Origin: JBOFFI01 sp051657245
GTDB lineage: Bacteria > Pseudomonadota > Alphaproteobacteria > Holosporales > JBOFFI01
Direction of reading: 5' to 3'
Length of the DNA stretch: 27,357 nucleotides
NCBI GenBank assembly: GCA_051657245.1
Contig: JBOFKI010000065.1
Location: forward strand, 1-27,357
Both the position numbers and the translations under genes were made by a program. Under the pieces are notes generated by a model that saw nothing but the letters and a program-made list of their open reading frames with translations, was not told the origin of the DNA and searched no databases. Position 1 is the first letter of the stretch. Each line of letters starts with the position of its first letter. Shown here piece after piece: positions 8,528 to 15,986 of the stretch.

Positions 8528-9313
8528 TCATAATTCCTCTTTCACAATAGGGGTGCCATTCAGGGTATAGACCAGCTGCTCCAGTTTGCCACGAACTTCC
8601 TTTAAGACATAAGGGTCTTGGTGACGGGCCACCAAGCTGGTGCCAATCTTACCCTTGTGAAAAAATGGGTAGCTGCCGATGGACACGTGGGGGAATTGCT
8701 TTTGAATATCTTCGAGCTGTTGGGCCAAGCGGCTTTCACCGATCAAACAAGAAACGGTCTCACTATGAAAAGAAGGTCCATGCTGAATACGCGGCAGGAT
8801 GCCATCAAACATCGCACGCATAATGGAAGGAACACCTGCCAACACGTACACATTTTTCATGCAAAAACCAGGAGCTCCTGAAGAAGGGTTTGCTACAGGG
8901 GTGGCGCCTTTCGGGAACAAAGCCATCTTCAAGCGGGAGGGTGTCACATTTTCTTTTCCATAATGTGCTTCCAACATGCCTTGGGCTTCAGGATTGAAGA
9001 GCAGCTCACAGCCAAAAGCGTGGGCAATGGCCTCCGCCGTGATATCATCATGGGTGGGGCCAATTCCCCCCGTGGTGAAGACATAATCATAGGCTTCGTG
9101 ATATTCTTTGACGACTTTAGCAATCCTTGGAACGATATCCGGCACAAAGCGGACTTCTACCAAAGTAACGCCGTGATCCCCCAATTTTTGAGCGATATAG
9201 GGCAGGTTAGCATCCGTTGTGCGGCCTGATAAAATTTCATTCCCAATAATAACAACCGCAGCCGTTGGCGACTGCCCTGCTCCTCGCATGCCTACTTGCG
9301 GATGTGCGTCCAT
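8528..9313 (-). CDS. CinA/MoaB-type molybdopterin-binding-domain protein
   Basis: The 261-residue protein consists essentially of the MoCF/CinA N-terminal domain: AAVVIIGNEILSGRTTDAN (about residues 18-36), FTTGGIGPTHDDIT (about 79-92) and the SSGAPGF region (about 143-149). The C-terminal nicotinamide-nucleotide amidase domain of full CinA (about 420 residues in total) is absent, as in the short alphaproteobacterial paralogues. In CinA-type proteins this domain acts as an ADP-ribose pyrophosphatase; the role of the short form is inferred. The start ATG is supported by AGAGGAGG a few bases upstream. coaD follows on the same strand. Confidence 0.87.
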   Translation of the reverse strand: MDAHPQVGMRGAGQSPTAAVVIIGNEILSGRTTDANLPYIAQKLGDHGVTLVEVRFVPDIVPRIAKVVKEYHEAYDYVFTTGGIGPTHDDITAEAIAHAFGCELLFNPEAQGMLEAHYGKENVTPSRLKMALFPKGATPVANPSSGAPGFCMKNVYVLAGVPSIMRAMFDGILPRIQHGPSFHSETVSCLIGESRLAQQLEDIQKQFPHVSIGSYPFFHKGKIGTSLVARHQDPYVLKEVRGKLEQLVYTLNGTPIVKEEL

Positions 9314-9475
9314 ATTGCCTCCTCTTTTAAAGCATGCGCCTGGCTTCTTTTTATAGAAAACGTCTTGCTCTTTCGCGCCTATGAAAAATAGGTTTTTTCC
9401 CTTTAAATTCTTTTCATCATAAATTTTTTGAAAAATAATAGCAACTTCAAAACCCGAAAATAGGCATCAGATGTT

Positions 9476-10234
9476 TTAAGAGCGCGTTGCACCTTCAAAG
9501 GAGGAAACGTTTCCATTTTCAACTTTACCGTGGATTTTGGAATCTGAAGATTTGAAAACTTTGCAAGGGAGGGAAGCGTTTTTTGAAAAAATCACATTTC
9601 CTTGGATGTCGCTTCCCTTCAATAAATAAACTCGAGGAGGATTTTTTTGACCACGAAGACGTTTGATATACAGGTCTCCTTGAATATCGCACCCGGATAA
9701 AATAATTTTAGAGCCTCTCACGATTATTTTGTTGTGAAAAGAAGAATTTTTCCCTCCCAAATTCCCTGAAATGGTTGTCATTCCAGAAATTTTTGTGTTT
9801 TCTAAATTAGCAGACCCTTTGACGTGTAATTCCTTAAATATACCTTGTTTGCTGTTTAAAAGCCCTTCTACACTGACTTTATGAGCCTCCACTTGGGACA
9901 GTTGTAAGGGTCCGAAGGATTGGATATTTCCTGAAAAAGTGAGGGTGCTAAATACGCCTGGGCCGTATAGCGTGATGGATGGTTTTTTCCCAAATTCTGC
10001 CATTTTAGAAAAAATGGGATGCTTTTTGGTTTTGTCTGGGATAGGCTTCAAATTTTCAAAAATAGCTTCAAATTCCTCAATATCTGCTTGGTAGCCCGCA
10101 TCACTTGAGTTGATAGGAGCCAGCTGTTGTATCCACTTAGGCGTATACGTCTCTAGATATTTTTGAAGCGAGGCTTGAGCAACGTTAGAAAACGTGCAAA
10201 AAAGGGATCCTAAAAAAAAGATTCTTAATATCAT
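9476..10234 (-). CDS. Secreted beta-helical (bactofilin-like) protein
   Basis: The 252-residue protein starts with a signal peptide (MILRIFFLGSLFC, cleavage near VAQA). Residues about 25-85 form a polar helical part. From about residue 88 there are short strands repeated every 10-20 residues with alternating hydrophobic residues and frequent Gly/Asn turns, for example FSGNIQSFGPLQL, KISGMTTISGNLGG and SGCDIQGDLYIKRLRG. This resembles the DUF583/bactofilin fold or a related right-handed beta-helix. Ordinary bactofilins are cytoplasmic, so the signal peptide is odd. An AGGAAA ribosome binding site precedes the ATG. The family assignment is by pattern only. Confidence 0.6.
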   Translation of the reverse strand: MILRIFFLGSLFCTFSNVAQASLQKYLETYTPKWIQQLAPINSSDAGYQADIEEFEAIFENLKPIPDKTKKHPIFSKMAEFGKKPSITLYGPGVFSTLTFSGNIQSFGPLQLSQVEAHKVSVEGLLNSKQGIFKELHVKGSANLENTKISGMTTISGNLGGKNSSFHNKIIVRGSKIILSGCDIQGDLYIKRLRGQKNPPRVYLLKGSDIQGNVIFSKNASLPCKVFKSSDSKIHGKVENGNVSSFEGATRS

Positions 10235-10372
10235 GTATTTGTTTTTCCTGAGAAAAAAGCATTTCTTTTCTAAAAGGAAACCACAACTTCCTTAAAAGAA
10301 CATAAAAAAGTATTTGAAAAACAAAGTTTTTTTAAAAAATTAGGGATTTTTTTGTTCTTCCCAAACCACTCG

Positions 10373-10507
10373 CTTTGTCCTTCCCGCGGAAGCGGGAATC
10401 CAGGTTTCAGCGCCTTTGCAAGCAAACCTTCTCTAAGCTGCAGCCTTCAAGTTCTGGTGCATTTTTTAAGTTTTCCCTGGATCCCCGCTTCTGCGGGGAT
10501 GACAAAG
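10373..10507. repeat. 135-bp REP-like palindrome with 32-bp arms
   Basis: The left arm 10373-10404 starts CTTTGTCCTTCCCGCGGAAG. The right arm 10476-10507 is its near-exact inverse (it reads CTGGATCCCCGCTTCTGCGG from 10477). About 71 bp lie between them. Each arm also carries its own small GC-rich palindrome (TTCCCGC/GCGGGAA and CCCCGC/GCGGGG). It resembles the dispersed ATTCCCGC...GCGGGAAT palindromes found in many proteobacterial genomes. Confidence 0.8.
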
Positions 10508-10565
10508 GGGTGGCGGGGATGACAAAAAAAAGCGTGGGAAGGACACAAATTCGAAATAAAATTGA

Positions 10566-10594
10566 TTGATCTTAAAGACAAATTTTGCTAGATT
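10566..10594 (+). promoter_or_regulatory. Putative sigma70 promoter of a possible small RNA
   Basis: TTGATC (10566-10571) and TAGATT (10589-10594) are separated by exactly 17 bp and followed by GGGGG at 10595. No open reading frame with a ribosome binding site follows. Transcription would start near 10600. Confidence 0.45.
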
Positions 10595-10599
10595 GGGGG

Positions 10600-10800
10600 T
10601 TAAGTTTGGTTGGTAAGTGCTTGAAAAGCTTGGAGGAACTTGCTTTTCTTGCATAAAACTCGCTGAACTTATTTCGCGTCTCTGGAATAAATGTTTCAGA
10701 GGCAAATACGCGACACCAGGGAGCGCTAACTCCCCAATGCCGCTAACCTTTAACGACTCAACACAAGTCATTTAAGGCTAAACAAGATGTTAAACGATTT
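10600..10800 (+). ncRNA. Candidate structured RNA, unidentified
   Basis: Several clear stems follow the promoter: GAAAAGC/GCTTTTC (10623-10629 with 10642-10648), a nested TCGCGT plus CTCTG with CAGAG plus ACGCGA (10674-10684 with 10697-10713), GGGAG/CTCCC (10719-10734), and CCTTTAACGAC with GTCATTTAAGG near 10746-10777. I tested the sequence by eye against tmRNA, RNase P RNA, 4.5S RNA and 6S RNA motifs and found none of them. The 3' end is not defined; a T-rich stretch near 10798-10806 is one possibility. Confidence 0.25.
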
Positions 10801-11276
10801 TTCTTTTCAGGTGCAACGGAAACTTTCACGCCTTCGACACTTTTTCTTCCCCCCAAGGGAAGGAAAGGGCGGTTTAGGGCTGAGCGACTGTTTCTTTTTC
10901 TTGGGGTTCTCCCTTTGGCTGACCTTAAGCACGCTCTGGGAGGATGCTGACGAAGGCGACGATTAAGCCTGAAGCCTGGCGTTCACGTTTACTGTCCGGA
11001 AAGGGGAGTTTAAGCGCGAATGTGCGAGGTGTTGCAAACCATGCGGCAGTTTTCTCCATAAACAAAGCTATCCATGGCCTTTGCGCCCGTAAGCCTTTTG
11101 CGTTTTGCTCCTCTGATCCGGAATCTGATGCTACACAAGCCTTGGATATCTCATCCCCGCTATTTTGTCCTTCCCACGCCCCTCTTTGTCATTCCCGCGT
11201 CGGCGGGGATGGACCAAAAAGGGAGGGGAAGTTTTTCATTCACCCTGAAGGCGTACCTTTTTACGGATCAACGATG

Positions 11277-11738
11277 CTATCGCGCAATCAGGCCGCCGCT
11301 GATAGCTTGGCGGGCAAGGGTGTCTACGCGCTCATTTTCAGGATGTCCCGCGTGGGCTTGGACCCATTCCCAGGTAAGCATATGTTTTTGAGTCAGATTC
11401 CATAATAGTTGCCACAAATCAACGTTTTTAACCGGTTGACGGCTTGCGGTTTTCCACCCTCGTGCTAACCATCCTGAAATCCATTGGGTAATGCCGTCGC
11501 GCACGTAAAGGCTGTCTGTATAAATGGTAGCTGTAGATTTTTCCGGGAGGCTCTCCAAAGCCCGAATAGCTGCTGTCAATTCCATGCGGTTGTTGGTCGT
11601 GGCTGGGTCAAACCCAGATAAAAGGGTCTCTCCCCCTTCAGGTATATAAATTAAAAAAGCCCAACCTCCTGGACCTGGGTTACCTAAACAAGAGCCATCT
11701 GTAAAAATGCGGAAAGGAACAGAAGATGCAATAGGCAT
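11277..11738 (-). CDS. rnhA: Ribonuclease HI
   Basis: This enzyme cuts the RNA strand of RNA-DNA hybrids. The catalytic motifs are complete: FTDGSCLGNPGPGGW, the Glu in NNRMELTAA, the Asp in YTDSLYV, and the HAGHPENERVDTLA block. The frame is open further upstream to 11828, but that would overlap hemW. The ATG at 11738 has an AGGAG 7 bp before it and gives 153 residues, matching the family length of about 155. It lies 26 bp after hemW and is the last gene of the rimP operon. Confidence 0.95.
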   Translation of the reverse strand: MPIASSVPFRIFTDGSCLGNPGPGGWAFLIYIPEGGETLLSGFDPATTNNRMELTAAIRALESLPEKSTATIYTDSLYVRDGITQWISGWLARGWKTASRQPVKNVDLWQLLWNLTQKHMLTWEWVQAHAGHPENERVDTLARQAISGGLIAR

Positions 11739-11764
11739 ACCAAACTCCTGTGAAAAATTGCCGA

Positions 11765-12952
11765 TTACTGCTTCAGACAATACGCCAAAATTGCATTTAA
11801 GCGCAAGCGTCCTGCGGGGGTTACACAAATTTTTTCAGAGGTCTGCGTCAAAAACCCCTGGGCAACAAGGTGAGAAAAAGCTTCTGGATTAACCCAGGTT
11901 TCGAAAGAGTTTCCTGTTTCATTTTGAATAAGATCCAACAAAATGCCTTCTTGAAGGCGCAGCCCCATAGAAAACAACTCTAGGAAACGTTGCTCTGGCT
12001 CAAGAGGTGTCAGCTCTGAAACACCTTGACCAAGGGCTTCCACTTGGGCCAACCATTTTTCAGGTGTTTTATGGGTTTGGGCTGCCCAAGTTTTAAGCCC
12101 TTTTTTAAGGCGCCCGTGGGCACCTGGCCCAATCCCTACATAGGGCTTTCCGCTCCAATAGCCTAAATTGTGGATTGAGGCTTCCCCAGGACGAGCGTAA
12201 TTAGAAATTTCATAAGCCTCTAACCCTTGGTTTTGGGTAAGGTGCTGGGTGATGTCAAACAGCGCTATGGCCGTTTCTTCCTCAGGTTCTTTCAAATCTC
12301 CTCGCTGGAAGCGCGTGTAAAAAGGTGTGCCAGGTTCATAGGTCAGCTGATAGAGCGACAGGTGGCGAGGGGTATACAATCGAAGAGCTTCTCCTAGTTC
12401 TTCCTCCCACGCTTGGGGAGTTTGAGTGGGAAGTGCGTAGATCAGATCAAACGAAAACCTTGGAAAGAGGGTGGAGGCCAATTGGAGGGCTTGATGGCTT
12501 TGGTCTGGGGTATGGTGTCGACCTAAAAAAGTAAGATGTTCAGCCCGTAAAGATTGAATTCCCAAAGAAAGGCGATTCACGCCACCTTCGCGGAATTGGG
12601 CAAATTTTTCGGCTTCCACAGAGGTAGGATTAGCTTCTAACGTAATTTCTATCTCATCTTCAAAAGGCCACAGGGTTTTAGCCTCTTGGATCAATGCTTG
12701 CACTGTTTCAGAAAGCATCAACGAAGGGGTCCCTCCGCCGAAAAAAATGCTTTTTAAATGAAACGTATCGGGGATATGTGGGGCAGAATGCGTTTGCATC
12801 CATCCCGCCATCCAGCGCATTTCTTGGCGCAAAGCTTCCCGAAAGCGGCTTTGGTCGACTTGGGAACGCACATGGCTGTTAAAATCACAATAAGGACATT
12901 TAGCCAAACAAAATGGCCAGTGAATATAAAGCCCAAAAGGGATTGCCGCCAT
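11765..12952 (-). CDS. hemW: Radical SAM heme chaperone HemW
   Basis: This 395-residue radical SAM protein of the coproporphyrinogen-oxidase-like family is now regarded as a heme-binding chaperone rather than the oxidase. The N-terminus has the cluster motif CLAKCPYC (Cys15, Cys19, Cys22) after LYIHWPF. It then has the glycine-rich SAM loop FFGGGTPSLM, EANPTSVEAEKF, NRLSLGIQSL and the conserved YEISNYARPG and YVGIGPGAHG blocks. It begins 45 bp downstream of rbfA in the same direction. In many alphaproteobacteria it follows rdgB instead, so its place in this operon is local. Confidence 0.94.
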   Translation of the reverse strand: MAAIPFGLYIHWPFCLAKCPYCDFNSHVRSQVDQSRFREALRQEMRWMAGWMQTHSAPHIPDTFHLKSIFFGGGTPSLMLSETVQALIQEAKTLWPFEDEIEITLEANPTSVEAEKFAQFREGGVNRLSLGIQSLRAEHLTFLGRHHTPDQSHQALQLASTLFPRFSFDLIYALPTQTPQAWEEELGEALRLYTPRHLSLYQLTYEPGTPFYTRFQRGDLKEPEEETAIALFDITQHLTQNQGLEAYEISNYARPGEASIHNLGYWSGKPYVGIGPGAHGRLKKGLKTWAAQTHKTPEKWLAQVEALGQGVSELTPLEPEQRFLELFSMGLRLQEGILLDLIQNETGNSFETWVNPEAFSHLVAQGFLTQTSEKICVTPAGRLRLNAILAYCLKQ

Positions 12953-12997
12953 TTTTTAACGTCTTGCTCTCACAACCATGTTTCTCATCAGCACAAC

Positions 12998-13414
12998 TTA
13001 AGAGCCAAGAGCTGCTTTGTCTAAGTCTTGCAAAACTTTAGGGTTACGGAAGAGATTTTCTAGATGCTCCACCTCATCTAAAGATGTATCCAACCTAAAC
13101 CGAAGAATGGGGAGAAATTTCAAGGAGATTTTCCCGATCAAGAGTTTTTGAAAAACAGAAGAAGCCTTCCCAAGAGCTTTTAAAATTGCCTCCCGTTGCT
13201 CACCGCCAAGGGGCATTACATAAACCGTCGCATAACGAAGATCTGGACTCACCTCAACTTTAGTCACCGTCACGCTGACGGGCCCTAAACCCCGAGACCA
13301 TTGGTCGTAATGCTGAAAAATCTCTGCCACCGCTTGACGTAACAGCTCACCTGCACGCCGCTGACGCTGGGATCTTCCTCCCTCTTGATGTTTGCTAATT
13401 CTTTGGAAAATCAT
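12998..13414 (-). CDS. rbfA: Ribosome-binding factor A
   Basis: RbfA binds the immature 30S subunit and helps 16S rRNA 5'-end maturation, especially in the cold. The 138-residue protein shows the single KH-like domain: GRSQRQRRAGELLRQAVAEIF, then VSVTVTKVEVSPDLRYATVYVMPL, and LRFRLDTSLDEVEHLENLF near the end. AGGAG lies 12 bp before the chosen ATG, slightly far. It follows infB by 24 bp, the usual order. Confidence 0.95.
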   Translation of the reverse strand: MIFQRISKHQEGGRSQRQRRAGELLRQAVAEIFQHYDQWSRGLGPVSVTVTKVEVSPDLRYATVYVMPLGGEQREAILKALGKASSVFQKLLIGKISLKFLPILRFRLDTSLDEVEHLENLFRNPKVLQDLDKAALGS

Positions 13415-13438
13415 GGCTTTTATGCACTCCTGTCAATT

Positions 13439-15967
13439 TTACAACGAGCGTTGAATTTCCTCAATCTCAAAACATTCGATGATATCACCTTCCCTGATAT
13501 CTTGATAATTTTCAAAAGCCATGCCACATTCATAACCTTCGCGCACTTCTTTAACTTCGTCTTTCAGACGTTTCAAAGTTTTTAAAGCTCCTTCATGGAT
13601 GACAATGTGATCCCTAAGCAAGCGTACTTTGGCACCTCGTTTAACCATCCCTTCTGTTACCATGCAACCTGCAACTTTACCTGTTTTTGTCACGTTAAAG
13701 ACCTGGCGAATCACAGCATTCCCTAAAAATTGCTCCCGTAATGTGGGGGATAGAAGCCCAGAAAGCGCCGCTTTAACATCATCCAAAATATTATAGATAA
13801 CTGAGTAATAGCGGATATCAAGGTTTTCTTTTTTTGCAATTTCTCGGGCCTGAAGGTTTGCACGTACGTTAAACCCAACGATCAAGGCCCTCGAGGCTTT
13901 TGCTAGAACTGCATCGCTTTCTGTAATGGCTCCCACAGCTCCATGTAACAAGCGCACCCGCACTTCTTCATGGGCAATTCCTTCTAAGCTATTGGTTAAA
14001 GCTTCTAGAGACCCTTGGGTATCCACCTTCAAAATAAGCGGCAGCTCTATAACTTGGGTGTCAGTACCTGAAGCTTTCGCGGCCAAAATTTCTTCCCAAG
14101 ATTGGGAAGAAGCCGAAACAGCAACTTTCTTCTGATGTGCTTGACGTTCACGAAATTCCGCAATTTCGCGGGCGCGGGCTTCATTATCTAACGCAACAAA
14201 CAGATCCCCTGCCGAAGGTGGCGCAGAAAAACCAGAAACCTCAACAGGCATCGAAGGTCCCGCCACGAGAACCTTTTTCCCATGATCATCGATCAGCGCG
14301 CGTACTCGACCCCATTCTTTTCCTGCCACAAAAATATCACCCACTTTAAGGGTTCCTTTTTGAACCAAAATGGTTGCAACAGGCCCACGACCTTTTTCAA
14401 GCCGTGCCTCAACCACAACGCCTTCAGCTAAACGGTCTGGATTTGCTTTTAGGTCCAAAATTTCTGCTTGTAAGAGAATGGTTTCTTCTAATTTATCCAA
14501 ATTTAGACCTGTTTTAGCAGACACCTCCACATCTAAAACATCTCCTCCAAGGTGTTCCAAAATAATTTCATGGTGAAGCAACATTTGCCTGACATGATCC
14601 GGATTAGCACCAGGTTTATCGATTTTGTTAATGGCGACCACGATAGGAACACCCGCAGCTCTAGCATGATGAATCGCTTCAACGGTTTGGTCTTTCACAC
14701 CATCATCCGCAGCTACAACAAGCACCACGATATCTGTTGCGTGAGCTCCCCGGGAACGCATTTCTGTAAAAGCTGCATGGCCTGGTGTGTCGATGAAGGT
14801 AATCCGTTTTCCAGAGGGAAGAGAAACCTGGTAGGCACCGATATGCTGGGTAATACCCCCAGCCTCAGAAGCCACATGGTTTGTTTTGCGCAGCGCATCT
14901 AGGAGTGATGTTTTTCCATGGTCTACATGGCCCATAACCGTCACAACGGGGGCCCGTGTTACCAAATGCTCTGGTGCATCATCTTGAAGTGTCAAATCTC
15001 GCTCAATGTCAGATTCAGATGTACGTGTGGCCCGATGCCCCAACTCATTGGCAACCAACTCAGCTGTTTCGCCATCGATAGATTGGTTTTGAGTTACCAG
15101 AACCCCCATGTTCATCAATATCTTGATGACATCTCCTACTTTTTCAGCCATGCGGCTGGCAAGCTCTTGAGCGGTAATAAAATCAGGAATCGTAAGATCC
15201 CTGAGCACTTTTTGAGCAGAATTCTGCTGGAACGAGAATTGTTTTTTCCTCCGTTTTTTCCCAAAGCTGCGCCTTGTTGTAGAATCATCTTCATCTTCTT
15301 CGTCAGAAGACCGCCACGCCACCTGTTTAAGGGATCGGCGTACATCCGTTTTACGCGTATCACTAGACTCTGTACGTCCCGGCCGCCGTTTAGGTGGTGT
15401 GGCCTCCTCTCCCTCTTCATCCGCCTGCTCTTTCGGTGGGTGCACAACGCGAGGGGGAGATTTTTTCTTTTCGATAATCTTAATGCCAAGGGAAAGGTCC
15501 AAGGGCACAGAAGGCGGCTCTTCTGTAAAAGAGACAACCTGAGTTGCTTCTTCTGTGGTGGAAATTTTTTCTTGCTGTGTTTTTTCAGCCTCCGCAGCGC
15601 GCTGAAGCTCTAATTCTGCAGCCTGTTTCTCCGCAAGCAAAGCTTCTTCAGCAGCTGTTTGCATAGCCTCTTTTAAAGCCCGCAGACGCGTATCATGCTC
15701 TTCGTGGGTAAGATGATGAGAAAAATCCGCAGAAAATTGAGGTGCCGTAGCTCTTTGAAGGGTTTCAGACGGTTTTTCAGATTCAGGACCTGACGAATGA
15801 TGTAACCGCTTTTTCTTCACCTCAACCGTGACTGTTTTTGAACGACCATGAGAAAAACTTTGCCGAACCTGATTTAAACCTGTGAGTTTGGTCCCACCAA
15901 CGGCTTTACCAAGGGAAAGTCGTTTTTTTTCTTTTTGGGGTGTTGGGTCTTGGGAATGGTCCCCCAT
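13439..15967 (-). CDS. infB: Translation initiation factor IF-2
   Basis: This 842-residue GTPase places initiator fMet-tRNA on the 30S subunit. A charged, variable N-terminal region (1-250) with a coiled-coil-like Ala/Glu stretch (about 95-140) is followed by the IF2_N domain (about 258-310). The G domain follows, with GHVDHGKT at 346-353, DTPGH at 393-397 and NKID at 447-450. Domains II, C1 and C2 complete the protein. The ATG has AAGGAG 8 bp upstream. It lies 19 bp after nusA; the ylxR (DUF448) gene often found between them is missing. Confidence 0.98.
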   Translation of the reverse strand: MGDHSQDPTPQKEKKRLSLGKAVGGTKLTGLNQVRQSFSHGRSKTVTVEVKKKRLHHSSGPESEKPSETLQRATAPQFSADFSHHLTHEEHDTRLRALKEAMQTAAEEALLAEKQAAELELQRAAEAEKTQQEKISTTEEATQVVSFTEEPPSVPLDLSLGIKIIEKKKSPPRVVHPPKEQADEEGEEATPPKRRPGRTESSDTRKTDVRRSLKQVAWRSSDEEDEDDSTTRRSFGKKRRKKQFSFQQNSAQKVLRDLTIPDFITAQELASRMAEKVGDVIKILMNMGVLVTQNQSIDGETAELVANELGHRATRTSESDIERDLTLQDDAPEHLVTRAPVVTVMGHVDHGKTSLLDALRKTNHVASEAGGITQHIGAYQVSLPSGKRITFIDTPGHAAFTEMRSRGAHATDIVVLVVAADDGVKDQTVEAIHHARAAGVPIVVAINKIDKPGANPDHVRQMLLHHEIILEHLGGDVLDVEVSAKTGLNLDKLEETILLQAEILDLKANPDRLAEGVVVEARLEKGRGPVATILVQKGTLKVGDIFVAGKEWGRVRALIDDHGKKVLVAGPSMPVEVSGFSAPPSAGDLFVALDNEARAREIAEFRERQAHQKKVAVSASSQSWEEILAAKASGTDTQVIELPLILKVDTQGSLEALTNSLEGIAHEEVRVRLLHGAVGAITESDAVLAKASRALIVGFNVRANLQAREIAKKENLDIRYYSVIYNILDDVKAALSGLLSPTLREQFLGNAVIRQVFNVTKTGKVAGCMVTEGMVKRGAKVRLLRDHIVIHEGALKTLKRLKDEVKEVREGYECGMAFENYQDIREGDIIECFEIEEIQRSL

Positions 15968-15986
15968 TCACTCTCTCCTTCTAAAA

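Larger units (their letters stand above)
10513..11198. repeat. Inverted repeats bounding a 610-bp segment
   Basis: 10513-10549 (GCGGGGATGAC, A-run, GCGTGGGAAGGACACAAA) is repeated in inverse orientation at 11163-11198 (TTTTGTCCTTCCCACGC to TCATTCCCGC), with roughly five differences and one indel over about 36 bp. The right copy continues into its own hairpin CATTCCCGC/GCGGGGATG (11190-11211). The pair encloses the candidate RNA locus. Confidence 0.65.
10235..11276. other. About 1 kb region without a convincing protein gene
   Basis: No frame here has good codon usage or a recognisable product. The frames at 10466-10771 (minus) and 10944-11405 (plus) run through palindromic repeats or antisense to rnhA. 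Visible contents are a long palindrome (10373-10507), a pair of inverted repeats (10513-10549 and 11163-11198), a promoter (10566-10594) with a structure-rich segment after it, and a purine/pyrimidine-skewed stretch (about 10845-10915). Confidence 0.6.

Noticed and set aside
10466..10771. Minus-strand frame of 101 codons
   Set aside because: It reads through the REP-like palindrome arm and over the candidate RNA stems, has no family resemblance and no good ribosome binding site.
10600..10800. Possible two-piece tmRNA, 6S RNA or RNase P RNA
   Set aside because: No GGTTCGA T arm with CCA, no Ala-tag followed by a stop, no GAGGAAAGTCC core and no single long hairpin with a central bubble. The locus is kept only as an unidentified candidate.
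10944..11405. Plus-strand frame of 153 codons
   Set aside because: It crosses the palindrome at 11.2 kb and ends antisense inside rnhA. The phrase ANHAAVFS briefly suggested a tmRNA tag, but there is no stop after it and no tRNA-like domain nearby.
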